A DNA stretch of 64,000 nucleotides from DATAOG01 sp963782885 (GCA_963782885.1 CAWALL010000018.1:18743-82742), one strand, 5' to 3'; numbered from the stretch's first letter, positions 9,271 to 18,497 are shown. Notes: generated from the letters alone by a model not told the origin. Made by a program: numbers and translations.

Positions 9271-10433
9271 TCCTCCGCGACGCCGCGGCCTGGGAGCAGC
9301 AGCGCGACCAGAGCGACCAGCGCGGCCGCGCCTGCCATCACCACGAAAAAGGCGCCGAAGCCGCCGGTCCAGTCGTGCAGCACTGCGATCGTCGGCACCA
9401 CGACCGCGCTGACGCCCAGCGAGAGCACGTACTGCACCCCGAAGATCCGCGACTGCCAGCGCGCCGGCGTGTACCGGCCGACCAGCCAGGCGGTGATCGG
9501 GATTTCGCCAAACACCAGGAGCATCAGCGCCGCCGCCAGGACAAGCATGGCGAGGCCCGAGAGCTGCACCGCCACAAGCAGGAGAACAACCTGGGGCGCC
9601 ACGATCAGCGGCAGGATCGCGCGCGCGCCGTAGCGATCGAGCAGGCGACCGACCGCGATCTGGGCGAACGCGGCGAGCGTGAACACCGCGGCCACCAGGA
9701 CGCCGATCGTGCCGAGGTCGCCGACCAGGCCGGCGAGCCGCTCCTGGAAGATCTTGGGCAGCGCGATCGTCGTGCCGTGGAAGATGATGCCGCCGAACAA
9801 GGCGCTCACGCCGACCACCACGAACACCCGGATCAGGGCGTCCTGCGCCGCCGGCGCCTTGTTCGCGGCCGGCCGTGCGGCGAGGTCCCCGCTCATCGCC
9901 GGCGCGATCCTGAAGGCGAACCAGACCCCGGTCAGCACCGCGATCACGCCCGGCAGGATGAAGGCCGTGCGCCAGCCCAGCCATTCGGTGATCAGGCCGG
10001 TCACGAGCGCGGCACCGGCGACCCCGAGATTGCCGAACACGCCGTTGACGCCCAGCGACTGGCCGGTCGCCTTGGCGTTCTGGATCACGAGCGCGGTGCC
10101 GACCGGGTGGTAGATCGAGGCGAACAGGCCGAGCAGGCCCAGGCCCAGCGTCAGCGTCACCGGGCCGGACGCGAGACCGGTCACGATCGCCGAAAGCCCG
10201 ATGCCGATGAAGAAGACCGACATCAGGTGGCCGCGGCTCCAGCGGTCGCCCAGCCAGCCGGCCGGCAGCGTGCCGGCGCCGAAGGTGACGAAGGCCGCGG
10301 TCCCGAACGAGAGCGCCTCGCCGTAGGACATGCCCCAGGCGGGCGCCAGCGCCAGCACCGCGGTCGGGAAAATCAGCAGGAAGAAGTGGTCGTAGGCGTG
10401 CGCGAGGTTGAGGAACCAGAGCGCCCGGCGCAT
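9189..10433 (-). CDS. MFS transporter, fosmidomycin-resistance (Fsr)-like
   Basis: 414 residues with 12 predicted helices. NLAHAYDHFFLLIFPTAVLAL at the N-terminus, GWLGDRWSRGHLM and IYHPVGTALV resemble the Fsr-like drug efflux group. It is divergent from an AraC regulator 67 bp away, a usual arrangement for a pump and its activator. Its last 27 codons or so are antisense to the end of the other MFS gene and form a basic soluble tail. Confidence 0.82.
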   Translation of the reverse strand: MRRALWFLNLAHAYDHFFLLIFPTAVLALAPAWGMSYGEALSFGTAAFVTFGAGTLPAGWLGDRWSRGHLMSVFFIGIGLSAIVTGLASGPVTLTLGLGLLGLFASIYHPVGTALVIQNAKATGQSLGVNGVFGNLGVAGAALVTGLITEWLGWRTAFILPGVIAVLTGVWFAFRIAPAMSGDLAARPAANKAPAAQDALIRVFVVVGVSALFGGIIFHGTTIALPKIFQERLAGLVGDLGTIGVLVAAVFTLAAFAQIAVGRLLDRYGARAILPLIVAPQVVLLLVAVQLSGLAMLVLAAALMLLVFGEIPITAWLVGRYTPARWQSRIFGVQYVLSLGVSAVVVPTIAVLHDWTGGFGAFFVVMAGAAALVALVALLLPGRGVAEDQRRVSNKPIRASVVKPAPARKVMGAP

Positions 10434-10500
10434 CGGTCTTCCCCCGAGGAGTGAGTTGCGGAATTGAAGCTAGCAGAGCCGGGGCTTACGCTCTCTCGAC

Positions 10501-11271
10501 ATGAGGTCATTTGGTGTCGACGAACGGTCAAAGGCGCTGACCCCCGCCGTCCGCTCGCTCGCCACGAATTACCCCAAGGGCCACCTGATCGCGCGCCATC
10601 ACCACGACTGGGCGCAGCTGGTCTACGCCCGCGCCGGCGTGATGACCGTGGTGACCGCGCAGGGTGCCTGGGTCGTGCCGCCGCAACGGGCGGTCTGGAT
10701 GCCGGCCGGCATGGAGCACGCGATCCGCTGCGCGACCCGGCTCGAGATGCGCACGCTCTACATCGACGCCAGCGCGCGGGACGGCCTGCCGGCCGGGTGT
10801 GGCGTGGTCAACGTCTCGCCGCTCTTGCGCGAGCTGGTGCTCGCCGGGGTCGAGGCGCCCGGCGCAGGGCCGCGGCGCGCGCTGCTGGTGGCGCTCGTGC
10901 TCGAGGAGATCCGGGCCGCGGCGCTGGCCCCCCTGCACCTGCCCGAGCCCGAGGACCCGCGCCTGAAGCGGATCACCGCAGCGCTCGGCGCCGATCCCGG
11001 CGACCCACGCACGCTCGAGGCCTGGAGCCGCGAGGTCGGCGCCAGCGTCCGCACCCTCAGCCGCCGGTTCCTCGCCGATACCGGCATGACGTTCCGGCAA
11101 TGGCAGCGTCAGGCGCGCCTGCTCGCGGCGCTGGTCAGGCTCGCCCAGCGCGAGCCCGTGACCTCGGTCGCGCTCGACCTCGGCTACGACAGCCCGAGCG
11201 CCTTCATCCACGCCTTCCGCCGCGCGCTCGGCACCACGCCCGGTCAGTATTTCGAGCGCGACGGCGCCTGA
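10501..11271 (+). CDS. AraC family transcriptional regulator
   Basis: 256 residues. The N-terminal cupin-like sensor half includes HHHDWAQLVYARAG and PPQRAVWMPAGMEH. The C-terminal AraC DNA-binding half has two helix-turn-helix units (EVGASVRTLSRRFLADTGMTFRQW and SVALDLGYDSPSAFIHAFRRALG). This architecture is typical of regulators that control a divergent MFS pump, here the Fsr-like gene ending at 10433. The inducer is unknown. Confidence 0.9.
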   Translation: MRSFGVDERSKALTPAVRSLATNYPKGHLIARHHHDWAQLVYARAGVMTVVTAQGAWVVPPQRAVWMPAGMEHAIRCATRLEMRTLYIDASARDGLPAGCGVVNVSPLLRELVLAGVEAPGAGPRRALLVALVLEEIRAAALAPLHLPEPEDPRLKRITAALGADPGDPRTLEAWSREVGASVRTLSRRFLADTGMTFRQWQRQARLLAALVRLAQREPVTSVALDLGYDSPSAFIHAFRRALGTTPGQYFERDGA

Positions 11272-11354
11272 CGGCCCGACGCAGGCCGGGCGCCGACGAT
11301 TGAGCGCGCGGTGGGCCGCCGTTCCGCGATGCGCAGCGAGCGCTCCCATCCAGT

Positions 11355-12644
11355 TTACCGGTTGGCAAGCACGTCATCGCAGAACCACTTGATGCCGGGG
11401 TCAGCGCTCGTCCCCTGTCCACCGAGTTCGTAGTGGATCGGCGTCCGCTGCAACCACGGCTCCGAGAAGAAGAAGATGGAAAGGCCTGGCCTGGTCTTCT
11501 TGGCCAGGACCTCGTCGTGATAATAGCCCTTGGCGGTCGCGTCGAACACGCCAGGCGTCGGCCAGTTGAGGGTGTAGCCGCCGTACAGTTCCACGTTGAC
11601 GATCGGCTTGTCGTTCACGCCCTGGGAGACGAAGGCGTCGTACTTCGCCGACGAGGTCGGCGTGACGTCGTCGGTGTCGAACAGCAGCACATCGACGTTG
11701 GGGCTCCGGCCAACTGCGACGTTGAAGCTGTCGGAAAAGCCGCCGCTGCCGCAAAGCCGGGTCGGATCGATGGCATGAACGTCCGCGCACAGAGCGCCGA
11801 TGTTCGCCGGATCCCCGAGGTCGTAGATGCCGTTGGTGTCGGACCACTGGCCCGCGTTGCCTTCATTGGCGACGTTGATGATGACGTTGCGGTACGGCAG
11901 CATGGCGCTCGCCACCGTCTTCACCGCGTTGTGCACCGAGGTCGCGCTGTCCAGGTGCCACGCGGCGTTCTGGTACAAGATGCCGACGACGACCACGACC
12001 CCGTGCGCGCGTGCGGCCGCGACGATCTGCTCCATGCGGGACTCGTGGCCAGCGTCGATGCCGAGCCCGTCGGCCGTGAAGGGATCGGAAGCACCGCCGC
12101 TGCTGCCCTGATAGAACACGGTGATCGTGTTCAGGCCGTTGCTTTCGTAGGCCTCGAGATTGGCGATCAGCGAGTCGGTCAGAGCCTGCGTCTGGGAGGC
12201 GCTCGCGACGCGGATGCCCCACATGGTGAAGGGTTGGCCGTCGACCAGAAAGGCGGGTCCCGACGTTGTGATCGCAACCCCGGGAGCGCTCTTGGTCGGG
12301 ACCACCGAGACCTCGCTGGAATTGGCGCTCGGACCGCGCGCGCCGGTGGCGGTGACCAAGTATCCATACGTGATCCCGTCGCTGAGCCCCGCGGCCCTGG
12401 ACGACCTCGCGGTCAAGCTGCTTGCCAGCTCCGCATGACCCGAACTGCTGGTCATTGGGCTGGTTGCGTTTGGCTGAAGCGCTTCAGTGTCCAGGCCGAC
12501 TTCAGGCCCGGCCCCTCGCGCTTCGCAGCTTCCTTCAAGCACCAGGGCACAGAAGGCAGCCCAATGAAGGGCGTACGCTTGCGAACGGAGCTCCGAAACG
12601 CAGCCGCTCAGGAGATTGCGGATCCTCAAGACATGAGTTTTCAC
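11355..12644 (-). CDS. Putative clan GH-A-like glycoside hydrolase with partial fibronectin III module
   Basis: Up to 429 residues from a GTG at 12644. From about residue 145 the protein reads as a TIM-barrel hydrolase: FLVDGQPFTMWGIRVAS, a strand ending in INVANEGN (candidate acid/base Glu) and NVELYGG (candidate nucleophile), then FFFSEPW. Before it, residues of about 85-140 (GLSDGITYGYLVTATGARG to VSVVPT) look like the C-terminal half of a fibronectin III domain. The first 60 residues resemble no domain or signal peptide, so the start is doubtful or the 5' part is truncated. The start overlaps the stop of the aminotransferase gene by 4 nt. Confidence 0.55.
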   Translation of the reverse strand: MKTHVLRIRNLLSGCVSELRSQAYALHWAAFCALVLEGSCEARGAGPEVGLDTEALQPNATSPMTSSSGHAELASSLTARSSRAAGLSDGITYGYLVTATGARGPSANSSEVSVVPTKSAPGVAITTSGPAFLVDGQPFTMWGIRVASASQTQALTDSLIANLEAYESNGLNTITVFYQGSSGGASDPFTADGLGIDAGHESRMEQIVAAARAHGVVVVVGILYQNAAWHLDSATSVHNAVKTVASAMLPYRNVIINVANEGNAGQWSDTNGIYDLGDPANIGALCADVHAIDPTRLCGSGGFSDSFNVAVGRSPNVDVLLFDTDDVTPTSSAKYDAFVSQGVNDKPIVNVELYGGYTLNWPTPGVFDATAKGYYHDEVLAKKTRPGLSIFFFSEPWLQRTPIHYELGGQGTSADPGIKWFCDDVLANR

Positions 12645-13492
12645 CCGACCGGTTGGGTGCGGGCGAACTCGAGGTAGAGGTCGCGGGCACGCTGATAGAC
12701 GTGGCCGGTCTGGTAATAGCGATCCTCGACCCTGGTGATCGGCAGGACCTTGCCGTAGTTACCCGTGGAAAAGACCTCGTCGGCATCCAGGATGTCCTGC
12801 CTGGTCAGCGTCGTCTCCTGGACCTCGGTGCCGGCCTCCCGCAGCAGGTGGATCACCCGCTGGCGGGTGATCCCGTTCAGGAAGGTGCCGTTGCAGGCGG
12901 GGGTCAGCGCAACGCCGTCGCGCGCGATCCACAAATTCGCGGTCGCGAGCTCGGCGACGTTGGCCGAGGCGTCGAGCGTGATCCCGTTGTCGAAGCCGCG
13001 CCTGCTCGCCTCGACCAGGGCACGCTGCATGTTCGGATAGAGGCAGCCCGCCTTGGCATCGGTCGGGGCAGCATCGCGCGCCGGCCGCCGGTAGCTCGAA
13101 AAGCAGACGCTCATGCCCCGGGGCTCGGGCATCGGCGAGGCATAGACCGCGAGCGCGAACTCGGTCGAATCCGCCTCCGGGGTGACGAAGCCGCGCATCG
13201 CGTAGAACATCGGCCGGACGTAGACCGGCACCGCCCGCGGCAGCCGGCGGATCGCCTGACGGCAGAGGCTCTCGATGTCCTCGGCGCCCATGGTCGGCTC
13301 GAGCAGCATCTTGCGGGTCGAATCGATCAGGCGGGCGCAGTGCCGGTCGAGGTCGGGGGCGAGGCCGTCGAAGGCGCGAGCCCCATCGAAGGCGAGGCTG
13401 GCCATCCACATCGCGTGGTCCATCGGCCCCAGAAGCTTCGGCTGCTGATCCTCGTACCACCTGCCGTCGTGCCAGAAGATCGCCGCCGCCAT
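12641..13492 (-). CDS. Class IV aminotransferase, branched-chain type
   Basis: 283 residues of the PLP fold IV family (IlvE / D-amino acid aminotransferase). The start MAAAIFWHDGRWYEDQ and SLAFDGARAF fit IlvE-like proteins. TDAKAGCLYPNMQRA carries the probable PLP Lys and GFDNGITLD follows. The segment FLNGITRQRVIHLL and the late ADEVFSTGN are typical. It probably interconverts branched-chain amino acids and 2-oxo acids, but the subgroup is broad and other amino donors are possible. Confidence 0.85.
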   Translation of the reverse strand: MAAAIFWHDGRWYEDQQPKLLGPMDHAMWMASLAFDGARAFDGLAPDLDRHCARLIDSTRKMLLEPTMGAEDIESLCRQAIRRLPRAVPVYVRPMFYAMRGFVTPEADSTEFALAVYASPMPEPRGMSVCFSSYRRPARDAAPTDAKAGCLYPNMQRALVEASRRGFDNGITLDASANVAELATANLWIARDGVALTPACNGTFLNGITRQRVIHLLREAGTEVQETTLTRQDILDADEVFSTGNYGKVLPITRVEDRYYQTGHVYQRARDLYLEFARTQPVG

Positions 13493-13571
13493 CTGCCGTC
13501 TCCCGCGCGCCTGAGGGCTCTGCTTAACAGCTCCGGCCCGCGCCAGGAAGTCCCCCTGCCCGGCTCTGCGC

Positions 13572-14420
13572 CTATCTGGGCAGGCCGTCGATGATGTAGA
13601 GCGCCTTCAAAAGATCGCTCTCATGGGCGTTCGCGCCGAAGGCGTGGGTGAAGATGTCGTGGATCTTGGCCGAACGATAGAGCGCGCTCAGCGTCCGGTC
13701 GACCAGCAGCCGGAAGGTGGTGGCGCCCTGGCGCAGCGCGAGCGCGTAAGGCTCGAACGTGAAGAAACGCTCCGAGACCCGCAGATCTTTGTCCTGGCTC
13801 TGCGCGATCAGGAAGAGCAGGATCGCCCGATCGGCGAAATAGGCCGCGATCTTGCCCTTTTCGAGACGCTGCAGACCGTCCTGGTGGTTCTCGACGGTGA
13901 CCACCTCGGCGGCAATGTTGTCCTGTTTGAGCGTGTTGCGGAGCGCCTGCTCGGTGGTCGTGCCGCCGCGCACGCCGATTTTCTTGCCGGCCAGACCCTG
14001 GAGATCGTTCGGGCTGTCGGCGCGCAGCAGCACGCTCGCACCATCGATGAAGGTGAACAGCGAGAAGTCGACCAGCTCGCGCCGGGACAGCGTGACCGTG
14101 GTCGCGCCGCACAGGATGTCGACCCGCCCGTCCTGGACGGCCTTGAAGCGGTCCTCGGTCGTGACCGTCTGGTAGACCACCTTGATCTCGGCGAGGCCGA
14201 GCGCGTCCTTGACATTGGTCGCGATCGCGCGGCAGAGCTCGACCGAATAGCCGTCCGGCTCGCCGAGCGTATTTTTGTAGGAATAAGGCGCCGCGTCTTC
14301 GCGATAGCCGATCGTGAAGGTGCCGGTCGATTTCACCCGCTCGAGCGTCTGCGCCTGAACGGCGGCTGCACCGAGCATGACGACCGCCGCCAGGGCGCCC
14401 GAAACGAGCCTTCCGACCAC
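13572..14420 (-). CDS. Amino-acid ABC transporter substrate-binding protein (GltI/PBP3-type)
   Basis: 282 residues. A signal peptide (VVGRLVSGALAAVVMLGAAAVQAQ) precedes an extracellular solute-binding domain family 3: TFTIGYREDAAPYSY, GYSVELCRAIA, DRFKAVQDGRVDILCGATT and GKKIGVRGGTT. Glutamate/aspartate-type binding proteins share this pattern. The GTG at 14420 is chosen because GGGAGGAG lies 7 nt upstream. No permease or ATPase is adjacent, so it is an orphan component or acts with distant genes. Confidence 0.85.
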   Translation of the reverse strand: MVGRLVSGALAAVVMLGAAAVQAQTLERVKSTGTFTIGYREDAAPYSYKNTLGEPDGYSVELCRAIATNVKDALGLAEIKVVYQTVTTEDRFKAVQDGRVDILCGATTVTLSRRELVDFSLFTFIDGASVLLRADSPNDLQGLAGKKIGVRGGTTTEQALRNTLKQDNIAAEVVTVENHQDGLQRLEKGKIAAYFADRAILLFLIAQSQDKDLRVSERFFTFEPYALALRQGATTFRLLVDRTLSALYRSAKIHDIFTHAFGANAHESDLLKALYIIDGLPR

Positions 14421-14660
14421 GATACTTCTCCTCCCCGAGATCCCGCGACCCGATCCGGCCGCTCGGTCGAAACCCGCCGGCGCCGGTCCGCAAGCCGATA
14501 GCCGCAATCGCGCCCGCCGTCCAGGCTCCTTCCGCGACAGCCAAGTTGCGGCCCCGCGGCGGCGCGCACGAAGGGCGGCAGGGGGGCGCCGCGGGCGGTT
14601 GCAGAGCGCGCCATCCTGGATCAGGATGGCATAGGTCAGCGAATTCGGAGGTCACCGACG

Positions 14661-15065
14661 ATGCGCCGCGCGGAGCTGCTCGCAATCCTTGTGGCCTTGA
14701 GCGCGCTCGGCCTCGCGACGCCGGCGCTCGCGGCACCCGAGCAGTTGAAGGGCGAGCGCTTCATCGACGTGATGAACGGCAACACCGTCTCCGGCACCAC
14801 CGCCTCCGGCGCCGCGTTCAACATCTATTTCGTCGAGGGCGGCGATGTGACCTACGAGGATTCTTCGGGCGACCACGATCAGGGCCGCTGGCAGATCGAC
14901 CCGGACGGCGACGTCTGCATCACGTGGCGCAAGCGCGATCCCGAGCACCAGAACTGCTACCAGGTCACGGTCGACGGCGACCAGGTCACCTGGAAGGGCA
15001 AGAGCGGCAGCCACGAGGCCCTGCTGCGCGGCGGTGTCGGCACCAGCTTCCTGAAGCACCCCTGA
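14661..15065 (+). CDS. Small secreted protein of unknown function
   Basis: 134 residues. A signal peptide ends at ATPALAA, so the mature protein of about 110 residues is periplasmic. The mature part is acidic and beta-rich: GNTVSGTTASGAAFNIYFVEG, DQGRWQIDPDGDVCITW, NCYQVTVDGDQVTW. Two cysteines could form a disulfide. It resembles small DUF995-like periplasmic proteins, but the family cannot be named with confidence. GGAGGT lies 9 nt before the ATG, and a perfect hairpin follows the stop. Confidence 0.65.
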   Translation: MRRAELLAILVALSALGLATPALAAPEQLKGERFIDVMNGNTVSGTTASGAAFNIYFVEGGDVTYEDSSGDHDQGRWQIDPDGDVCITWRKRDPEHQNCYQVTVDGDQVTWKGKSGSHEALLRGGVGTSFLKHP

Positions 15066-15068
15066 GCA

Positions 15069-15092
15069 GCCGACGATCTCGACATCGTCGGC
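15069..15092 (+). terminator. Hairpin after the small secreted protein gene
   Basis: A 9-bp perfect stem (GCCGACGAT / ATCGTCGGC) with a 6-nt loop, 4 nt after the stop codon. No T run follows, so it is a probable terminator or mRNA stabiliser. It falls in the 3' remnant of the antisense higB gene. Confidence 0.5.
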
Positions 15093-15359
15093 CGCTCCGT
15101 CATGCTATCGAAAACAGATCCGCCATTGCTGGTTGATGCGAACGCTTTATTGCCCGCGCCGATCGCCTTTCAACCGTTCGAGCCGGTTGCCAGGCGGCAC
15201 CCGCAGATCATTCAGAGTTCGCGCCTGGTTCAGCATGCGCAGCCTGCGCAGAGCGATCGGTTGAATCTCCGAGGACAGCCGCCGACTTCGCTGGCCGTGC
15301 CAAATCCGGGCCGTCTCAGGATCGGCGAAGCTCCTGATTACGCTGTGATCGTACGGCAT
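15070..15359 (-). pseudogene. HigB-type toxin remnant with two in-frame stops
   Basis: The minus-strand frame reads a nearly complete HigB (RelE superfamily, plasmid killer) toxin: VIRSFADPETARIW, LRMLNQARTLNDLRVPPGNRLERLKGD, then a TAA at 15147-15149, then SVRINQQWRICFR, a TAG at 15105-15107 where family members usually have Trp, and DDVEIV. The frame is kept throughout, so the loss is by point mutation rather than indel. No higA antitoxin gene follows. The ATG at 15359 sits a few codons before the usual start. Confidence 0.7.
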
Positions 15360-15390
15360 ATGCCCCATAACGCAACGCGTCATAGCACGT

Positions 15391-16680
15391 TCACCGCGCG
15401 AAGCCGGCCATGCGGGGCAGCCACATGAAGCTTTCGGGGACGTAGGTCACGAACAGCAGCACGCAGAGCATGATCGCGAACAACGGCAGCATCGGCGGGA
15501 TCAGTTCGGTCATCGAGATGCCGGCGATCCGGCAGCCGACGAACAAGGACGTGCCGACCGGCGGGGTGATCAGGCCGAAGGTCAGGTTGACCACGACGAT
15601 GATGCCGAGGTGGATCAGGTCCATGCCGAGGTGGTGCGCGATCGGCAACAGGATCGGCACCATCATGATCAGGGCCGGCGTCAGGTCGACGAACAGGCCG
15701 ACGATCAGTAGCACGACGTTGATCACCAGCAGCAGAAGGTAGTGGTTGCCGATCGCCCCGAAGATGTGGTCGGCAACCCACTGCGGTACGTCTTCGTAGG
15801 TCATGATGAACGAGAAGACCGAGGTCGTGGCGATCAGGAACAGCACGACCGCGTTGGTCAGGCAGCACTCCCAGAGGATGGCCGGCAGGTCGGCGAGCTT
15901 GATCTCGCGGTAGACGGCGATGGTCAGGAACAGGGCGTAGACCGACCCGACCGCGCCGGCCTCGGTCGCGGTGAAGATGCCGCTGGTGATGCCGCCCAGG
16001 ATGATCACGAGCGTCATCAGGCTCGCGAGCCCGTCGACCACGCGCAATAGCTTGTCGCGTCCGGACATCGGCGGCGCCGGCTGGTGATGGTAGAGCCGGC
16101 CGTGAACGTAGCAGGCGATCAGCAGGCCGACGCCGATCAGGACGCCCGGCACGACGCCGGCGAGGAACAGGCCGGCGACCGACACCGAGCCGACCACGTA
16201 GGCGTAGAGGATCATCGGGATCGAGGGCGGGATGATCGGGCCCATGGTCGCCGAGGTCAGGACCACCGCGGTCGCGTAGCGCCTCGTGTAGCCCGCTTTC
16301 TCCATGGCCGGGATCAGGGTCGCGCCGATCGAGGTCACTTCGGCGACCGCCGAGCCCGAGACCCCGCCGAACAGCATCGACGACAGGACCGTGATCTGGG
16401 CGAGCCCGCCCGGCAGGCGCCCGACCACGACCTCGGACAGGCGCACCAGGCGCAGCGCGACCCCGCCGCGCGCCATCAGCACGCCGGTGAAGACGAAAAA
16501 AATCACCGCCAGCAGCGGGAACGAGTTGATGCCGACCAGCATGCGCTGGACGATCGTGACGTTGTCGATCACGAAGATGTTGATTGCGGCCACGGCCGAG
16601 GCGATCCCGATCGCGAACGCGATCGGCATGCCGATCAGCAGCAGGACCGCGAACACGCCGAACAGGATCAGGAGGGTCAT
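15391..16680 (-). CDS. dctM: TRAP transporter large permease (DctM)
   Basis: 429 residues, the 12-13-helix ion-coupled subunit of a tripartite ATP-independent periplasmic transporter. Family pieces: LLIGMPIAFAIGIAS, FFVFTGVLMARGGVA, GGVSGSAVAEVTSIGATLIPAM, GYTRRYATAVVLTSATMGPIIPPSIPMILYA, and LTFGLITPPVGTSLFVG near the C-terminus. Length is typical. Third gene of the dctP-dctQ-dctM operon read on the minus strand, with a 39-nt gap after dctQ. Confidence 0.93.
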   Translation of the reverse strand: MTLLILFGVFAVLLLIGMPIAFAIGIASAVAAINIFVIDNVTIVQRMLVGINSFPLLAVIFFVFTGVLMARGGVALRLVRLSEVVVGRLPGGLAQITVLSSMLFGGVSGSAVAEVTSIGATLIPAMEKAGYTRRYATAVVLTSATMGPIIPPSIPMILYAYVVGSVSVAGLFLAGVVPGVLIGVGLLIACYVHGRLYHHQPAPPMSGRDKLLRVVDGLASLMTLVIILGGITSGIFTATEAGAVGSVYALFLTIAVYREIKLADLPAILWECCLTNAVVLFLIATTSVFSFIMTYEDVPQWVADHIFGAIGNHYLLLLVINVVLLIVGLFVDLTPALIMMVPILLPIAHHLGMDLIHLGIIVVVNLTFGLITPPVGTSLFVGCRIAGISMTELIPPMLPLFAIMLCVLLFVTYVPESFMWLPRMAGFAR

Positions 16681-16719
16681 GGAGCGATCGTCCGGGGCGC
16701 GTTCGTCAGGCCTGCGGGC

Positions 16720-17232
16720 TCAGGCGGCCGAATGGCCGGGATCGTGCTCGAGCGCGCGCTCGTGCTCGAACCAGACGTTCAGCTGGTCGCGCAGGCTGTA
16801 GAGCATCATCAGCGCGCCCGAGACCGGCAGGGCCGTGTAGTACCAGACGTTGGTGAATGGGATCGATTCCATGAAGTCGCCGCCGAACTGGCCGACGAAG
16901 CGGATGCCGTAGAGCAGCATGATCCAGCCGAAGGCGAAGATCGCGGCATTGATCAGGAGCTGGACCGCCGCCCGGACCGGTCCCGGAAAGCGCTTGTTGA
17001 GGTAGTCGAAGGCGATGTGGTCGCGGAGATCGACGCAGGCGGCCGCACCGAGGAATGAGATCCAGATCAGAAGGTAACGCGGCACCTCCTCGGACCAGGA
17101 CGCCACGTAGCTGAAGCCGTAGCGGGTGACCACGGTCACGATGATGATCGCGAAGATCGCCGCCGCCTGGATCAGGATCACCGCGCGCACGAGTGCCGCG
17201 ATGGCATCGACGATGCGGTTGAAAGCGGTCAT
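16720..17232 (-). CDS. dctQ: TRAP transporter small permease (DctQ)
   Basis: 170 residues with four membrane helices, the small membrane subunit that pairs with DctM. It includes VVTRYGFSYVASWSEEVPRYLLIWISFLGAAACV, the characteristic DctQ segment, and DHIAFDYL. The ATG at 17232 (MTAFNRIVDAI) is preferred over a GTG seven codons upstream because it begins just before the first helix as in homologues. It lies between dctP and dctM. Confidence 0.9.
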   Translation of the reverse strand: MTAFNRIVDAIAALVRAVILIQAAAIFAIIIVTVVTRYGFSYVASWSEEVPRYLLIWISFLGAAACVDLRDHIAFDYLNKRFPGPVRAAVQLLINAAIFAFGWIMLLYGIRFVGQFGGDFMESIPFTNVWYYTALPVSGALMMLYSLRDQLNVWFEHERALEHDPGHSAA

Positions 17233-17308
17233 CGCGGCGGCGGGCTCGGGCACGGCGCGGGCCGACCCGCTGGGGCCGGCCCGCCGACGCGGTGCGGTGC
17301 GGTCGGGA

Positions 17309-18310
17309 TCAGTAGTTCTTGCCCGACTCGAGGATGTAGTTGACCTCGTCGGTGACGCCGAGCCGCTGGGCCTCGCTCTGGACCAGGTCGTGGACGGCGT
17401 CGATGAACGGCTGTTTGTCGACCGAGATGATCTCGGTGAAGCGCTCCTTGAGCGCCGTGCGCGCGTCCTGCTCGGCCATCGCCCAGGCGCCGCGCATGTA
17501 GGCCTGCGCCTCCAGGCCTGCCTGCTTGACCGCCTGCTGCTGCTCCGGCGACAGCTTGTCGTAGACCGTCTTGGACATCAGCAGCATGTCGGGGATGCGG
17601 GCGTGCTCGTCGAGCGTATAGTATTTGCTGACCTCGTAGAACTTCATGGTCAGGATCGAGGGGTCGTTGTTCTCGGCGCCGTCGACCACGCCGGTCTGGA
17701 GCGCGTTGTAGAGCTCGCCCCAGGCGATCGGCACGCCGGTGCCGCCCATCGCCTCGATGGTCTTGACCTGGACCGGCGAGGCCATGACCCGGATCTTCTT
17801 GCCGGCGACGTCGCTGACCGAGCGGATCGGCTGCTCGCTGAAGAAGTTGCGCGAGCCCGAATCGATGAAGCCGAGCACGACGATGCCCTTGTCCTCGAGC
17901 GGCTTGACGAACGCCTGCGCCCGGTCCGAGTTCAGGTAGTCCCAGTAGTGCTGGGAGCTCTTGAACAGGTAGGGCAGCGAGAACATGTCCATCTGCGGCA
18001 TGACCTGGGACAGGTTCGAGGCCGAGACGGTCGCGAACGCGATCGTGCCGTTGCGCAGGCTCTGGACGCTCTCGACCGCGTCGCCGAGGCCGCGGGCATC
18101 GTAGACCTCGATCTGGATCTCGCCATCGGTCAATTGCCCGACCCGCTCGGCGAAGAACTTGTGGGTCATCGAGACCGGGTGCTCGGGTGGCTGCACGCCA
18201 TTCAATTTCAGCTGGATCGCCGCCGCCGCCGGCGCCGGCGTGCCGAGCACGCCGAGGCTCAGGGCCAGCGTCAGCGCGCCGGCCATGGACGCTCGCATCC
18301 ATTGGTTCAT
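17309..18310 (-). CDS. dctP: TRAP transporter substrate-binding protein (DctP)
   Basis: 333 residues, the periplasmic receptor of the TRAP system. A signal peptide ends in APAAAA. The mature protein has HPVSMTHKFFAERV, DFSLPY-like MDMFSLPYLF, and GKKIRVMASPVQVKTIEAMGGTGVPIAWGELYNALQTGVVDGAENN with the ligand-contacting Arg and the conserved Asn region. TRAP receptors of this kind usually bind carboxylates such as C4-dicarboxylates or sugar acids; the ligand is unknown. The ATG at 18310 has GGAGG about 7 nt upstream. First gene of the operon, divergent from mazEF. Confidence 0.92.
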   Translation of the reverse strand: MNQWMRASMAGALTLALSLGVLGTPAPAAAAIQLKLNGVQPPEHPVSMTHKFFAERVGQLTDGEIQIEVYDARGLGDAVESVQSLRNGTIAFATVSASNLSQVMPQMDMFSLPYLFKSSQHYWDYLNSDRAQAFVKPLEDKGIVVLGFIDSGSRNFFSEQPIRSVSDVAGKKIRVMASPVQVKTIEAMGGTGVPIAWGELYNALQTGVVDGAENNDPSILTMKFYEVSKYYTLDEHARIPDMLLMSKTVYDKLSPEQQQAVKQAGLEAQAYMRGAWAMAEQDARTALKERFTEIISVDKQPFIDAVHDLVQSEAQRLGVTDEVNYILESGKNY

Positions 18311-18451
18311 CGTTAAACCTCCTGACTTTAGTTGTTGCTCCGGAGCGATCTCGCGCTCGCCTGCTGGGGCAACCCTAGGCGACGATCCGGGGCTTGGCAA
18401 TCTGGCCGGCGCGCAGCATGGCGCCGCTGGACATCGGGAGTTGCAGGAACT

Positions 18452-18474
18452 ACGGTCCCGTAATTACATTGTAA
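18452..18474. promoter_or_regulatory. Palindromes upstream of mazEF, candidate operator
   Basis: Two small palindromes lie side by side 24-46 nt before the mazE start: ACGGTCCCGT (18452-18461) and TTACATTGTAA (18464-18474). MazE proteins autoregulate by binding such sites, so this is a candidate operator within the promoter. Inference from position and symmetry. Confidence 0.4.
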
Positions 18475-18497
18475 GCTCCAACGATGGAGACCGCGGC

